42,649 bases of DNA, taken from contig CAJTKU010000022.1 in the NCBI GenBank assembly GCA_910577015.1, positions 1 to 42,649 on the forward strand. The letters are read 5' to 3'. How positions within the stretch are numbered: position 1 is the stretch's first letter; each line of letters opens with the position of its first letter. The notes below the pieces were generated by a model. That model ran no database searches. It worked only from the letters and a program-made list of their open reading frames with translations, and was not told where the DNA came from. The stretch comes from an uncultured Lachnospiraceae bacterium. Its GTDB lineage: Bacteria > Bacillota > Clostridia > Lachnospirales > Lachnospiraceae. Below are positions 41,731 to 42,649 of this stretch, piece by piece. Made by a program: the position numbers and the translations under genes.

Positions 41731-42372
41731 TTAACTGGGAATATAGACAAGAATGATAGCATTTACGTTGGCGCTCATACCCACAGTCGTTAAATCACCG
41801 TCGGATTGGAGCGTGATGACGGCAGTGCCGCCGGAACCTGTATTGGGGTCAATAGACACCGTAGAAATCCCACCGAATCCGGGTCTGGATGAAGTGATTT
41901 TTTTTATTCCTATGATTTTGGCTGCAGCTCCTGCCACAGGGTCTTTTACTCCTAAAAAGGTGGCTATCTGACCGGCAGAAGGAGAACGGAAGGTAAGGCT
42001 GGGATTTTTTCCATATGTGCTGCCGCTGCTGGTCCATGTATACTCTTTTATATTTTCAGAGCTTAATGTACCCCAATCGTTTTTTTTAAAAGGGGTTACT
42101 GTATCTGCACCTGCCTTTATGTATCCGTACCTTCCGGCGGCATCTACGCCGAAGGTCATGCCGCCAAGACTGACATGCAAATCATCCTGTACATTTTTGA
42201 TTTCATTTTGGGCGTTTTCTACCGCGTCCCCGATATCGGATACGGTTTCTTGTAAGGTTTTTCCGTCCGCCATTTCTACGGAATCGGATTTGGTCCATTC
42301 GGAGCAGAGCCTGTAACCGTCTGCCGTGCGAAGATACTTTTTGAATCGTTTGTAGCCTGATAAAATACTCAT
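41731..42372 (-). CDS. short phage tail fibre with shared TFG linker
   Basis: 213 residues. ATG 42372, GGAGG eight bases upstream; the longer frame would include the repeat module. N-terminal SILSGYKRFKKYLRTADGY is an anchor-like region; a short coiled shaft (ETVSDIGDAVENAQNEIKN) leads to LGGMTFGVDAAGRYGYIKAG and ADTVTPFK, the same linker as fibre paralogue 2; the tip is glycine/serine-rich (PNTGSGGTAVITLQSDGD). It is the first gene of the fibre operon in this window. Confidence 0.7.
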   Translation of the reverse strand: MSILSGYKRFKKYLRTADGYRLCSEWTKSDSVEMADGKTLQETVSDIGDAVENAQNEIKNVQDDLHVSLGGMTFGVDAAGRYGYIKAGADTVTPFKKNDWGTLSSENIKEYTWTSSGSTYGKNPSLTFRSPSAGQIATFLGVKDPVAGAAAKIIGIKKITSSRPGFGGISTVSIDPNTGSGGTAVITLQSDGDLTTVGMSANVNAIILVYIPS

Positions 42373-42395
42373 TTTCTTTTCCTCCATTGTTGTTA

Positions 42396-42506
42396 GTGTG
42401 AGAAGAACTTCTAACATCCTTTGGCAGTTTTCGCTCGCAGCAAGGGCTGCTTCGCGAAGAAGTTCTATGTCTCACACGGGAGAATGCCTAAAAGCGGGCA
42501 TTCTCC
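42396..42506. repeat. two-hairpin module, second copy, ahead of the fibre operon
   Basis: Hairpin 1 (42396-42477) pairs GTGTGAG and AGAACTTCT with AGAAGTTCT and CTCACAC; hairpin 2 (42479-42506) pairs GGAGAATGCC with GGCATTCTCC. Layout and size match 13063-13157, with paired base changes that keep the stems. It sits about 10 bases from the ribosome binding site of the first fibre gene, so it probably lies in its 5' leader. Confidence 0.7.
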
Positions 42507-42649
42507 TGCGGAACTTTAGTTTCGTGGGATTATGTGTTGCAGCAAAGCTGTAATATGATAGTTAGTGTGTTACGGTTTTTATTCAGTTTTTTTACTGCCG
42601 CCTGTGTGTATATTGAATGGTGTCAAGGGGCAGGCGCTGCAGGGACTTT
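42507..42649. other. non-coding end of window
   Basis: I see no gene, tRNA or clear promoter in this stretch. The TTGACA read on the minus strand near 42630 has no matching -10 box. Confidence 0.5.

Noticed and set aside
38933..42372. Diversity-generating retroelement acting on the fibre tips
   Set aside because: No reverse transcriptase, no template repeat and no adenine-biased variable repeat are visible; the tip differences are whole-module replacements.

Overview
The window reads as a chromosomal segment of an anaerobic Firmicute, most likely a Lachnospiraceae-type Clostridium relative. Pointers are strong AGGAGG-type ribosome binding sites, a tryptophan T-box leader, a LytTR/GHKL two-component pair, hybrid histidine kinases with HD-GYP output, a bacteriohemerythrin, a DUF2974 hydrolase and mid-range base composition. 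The genus cannot be fixed from the sequence alone.

Layout. 1-2.7 kb is a decayed mobile patch: an IS110-family transposase split by a one-base frame change, a structured upstream region that may encode its bridge RNA, an AT-rich orphan gene and an XRE-regulator pseudogene. 2.7-6.2 kb holds a SLC13/ArsB-type permease, an anchored protein of unknown function and an S11 D-Ala-D-Ala carboxypeptidase. 6.3-13.0 kb is a LytTR response regulator and GHKL kinase (4-nt overlap), two small charged proteins and two translationally coupled half-ABC exporters. 13.3-16.5 kb is a soluble 1047-aa hybrid histidine kinase. 16.6-18.3 kb (minus) is a hemerythrin-CheX-like fusion and a DUF2262-like protein. 18.5-24.4 kb (plus) is a type-B carboxylesterase, a siroheme nitrite/sulfite reductase-like protein and a TetM-like ribosomal GTPase fused to a YacP/Rae1-type NYN nuclease domain. 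24.4-28.7 kb carries a CmpB-type membrane protein, a chemoreceptor, a DUF2974 hydrolase and a PuuD-type amidotransferase. 28.9-32.6 kb is a second hybrid kinase with a degenerate first receiver, followed by an HD-GYP protein. 32.6-34.3 kb is a Trp T-box leader and trpB2. A tRNA-Leu(CAG) follows at 34.4 kb. 34.6-42.4 kb (all minus) is a phage-type tail/baseplate/fibre gene block with two tandem fibre paralogues.

How it fits together. Most of the middle is signalling: a peptide-quorum-like regulator pair beside exporters, two hybrid kinases, a c-di-GMP-type HD-GYP protein, an oxygen-sensing-type hemerythrin and a chemoreceptor. The most novel protein is the GTPase-NYN fusion. It joins an EF-G/TetM ribosome-binding body to a nuclease whose B. 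subtilis relative Rae1 cuts mRNA on the ribosome, while the TetM drug-displacing loop is not conserved, so a translation-quality-control role is more likely than tetracycline resistance.

A second layer is non-coding. Three intergenic palindromes (about 9.2, 13.1 and 28.7 kb) share a GC-rich core. A two-hairpin module occurs inside the 13.1-kb palindrome and again ahead of the fibre operon at 42.4 kb, with paired base changes that keep the stems, which points to selection on structure. All names come from motif reading; no database search was run.
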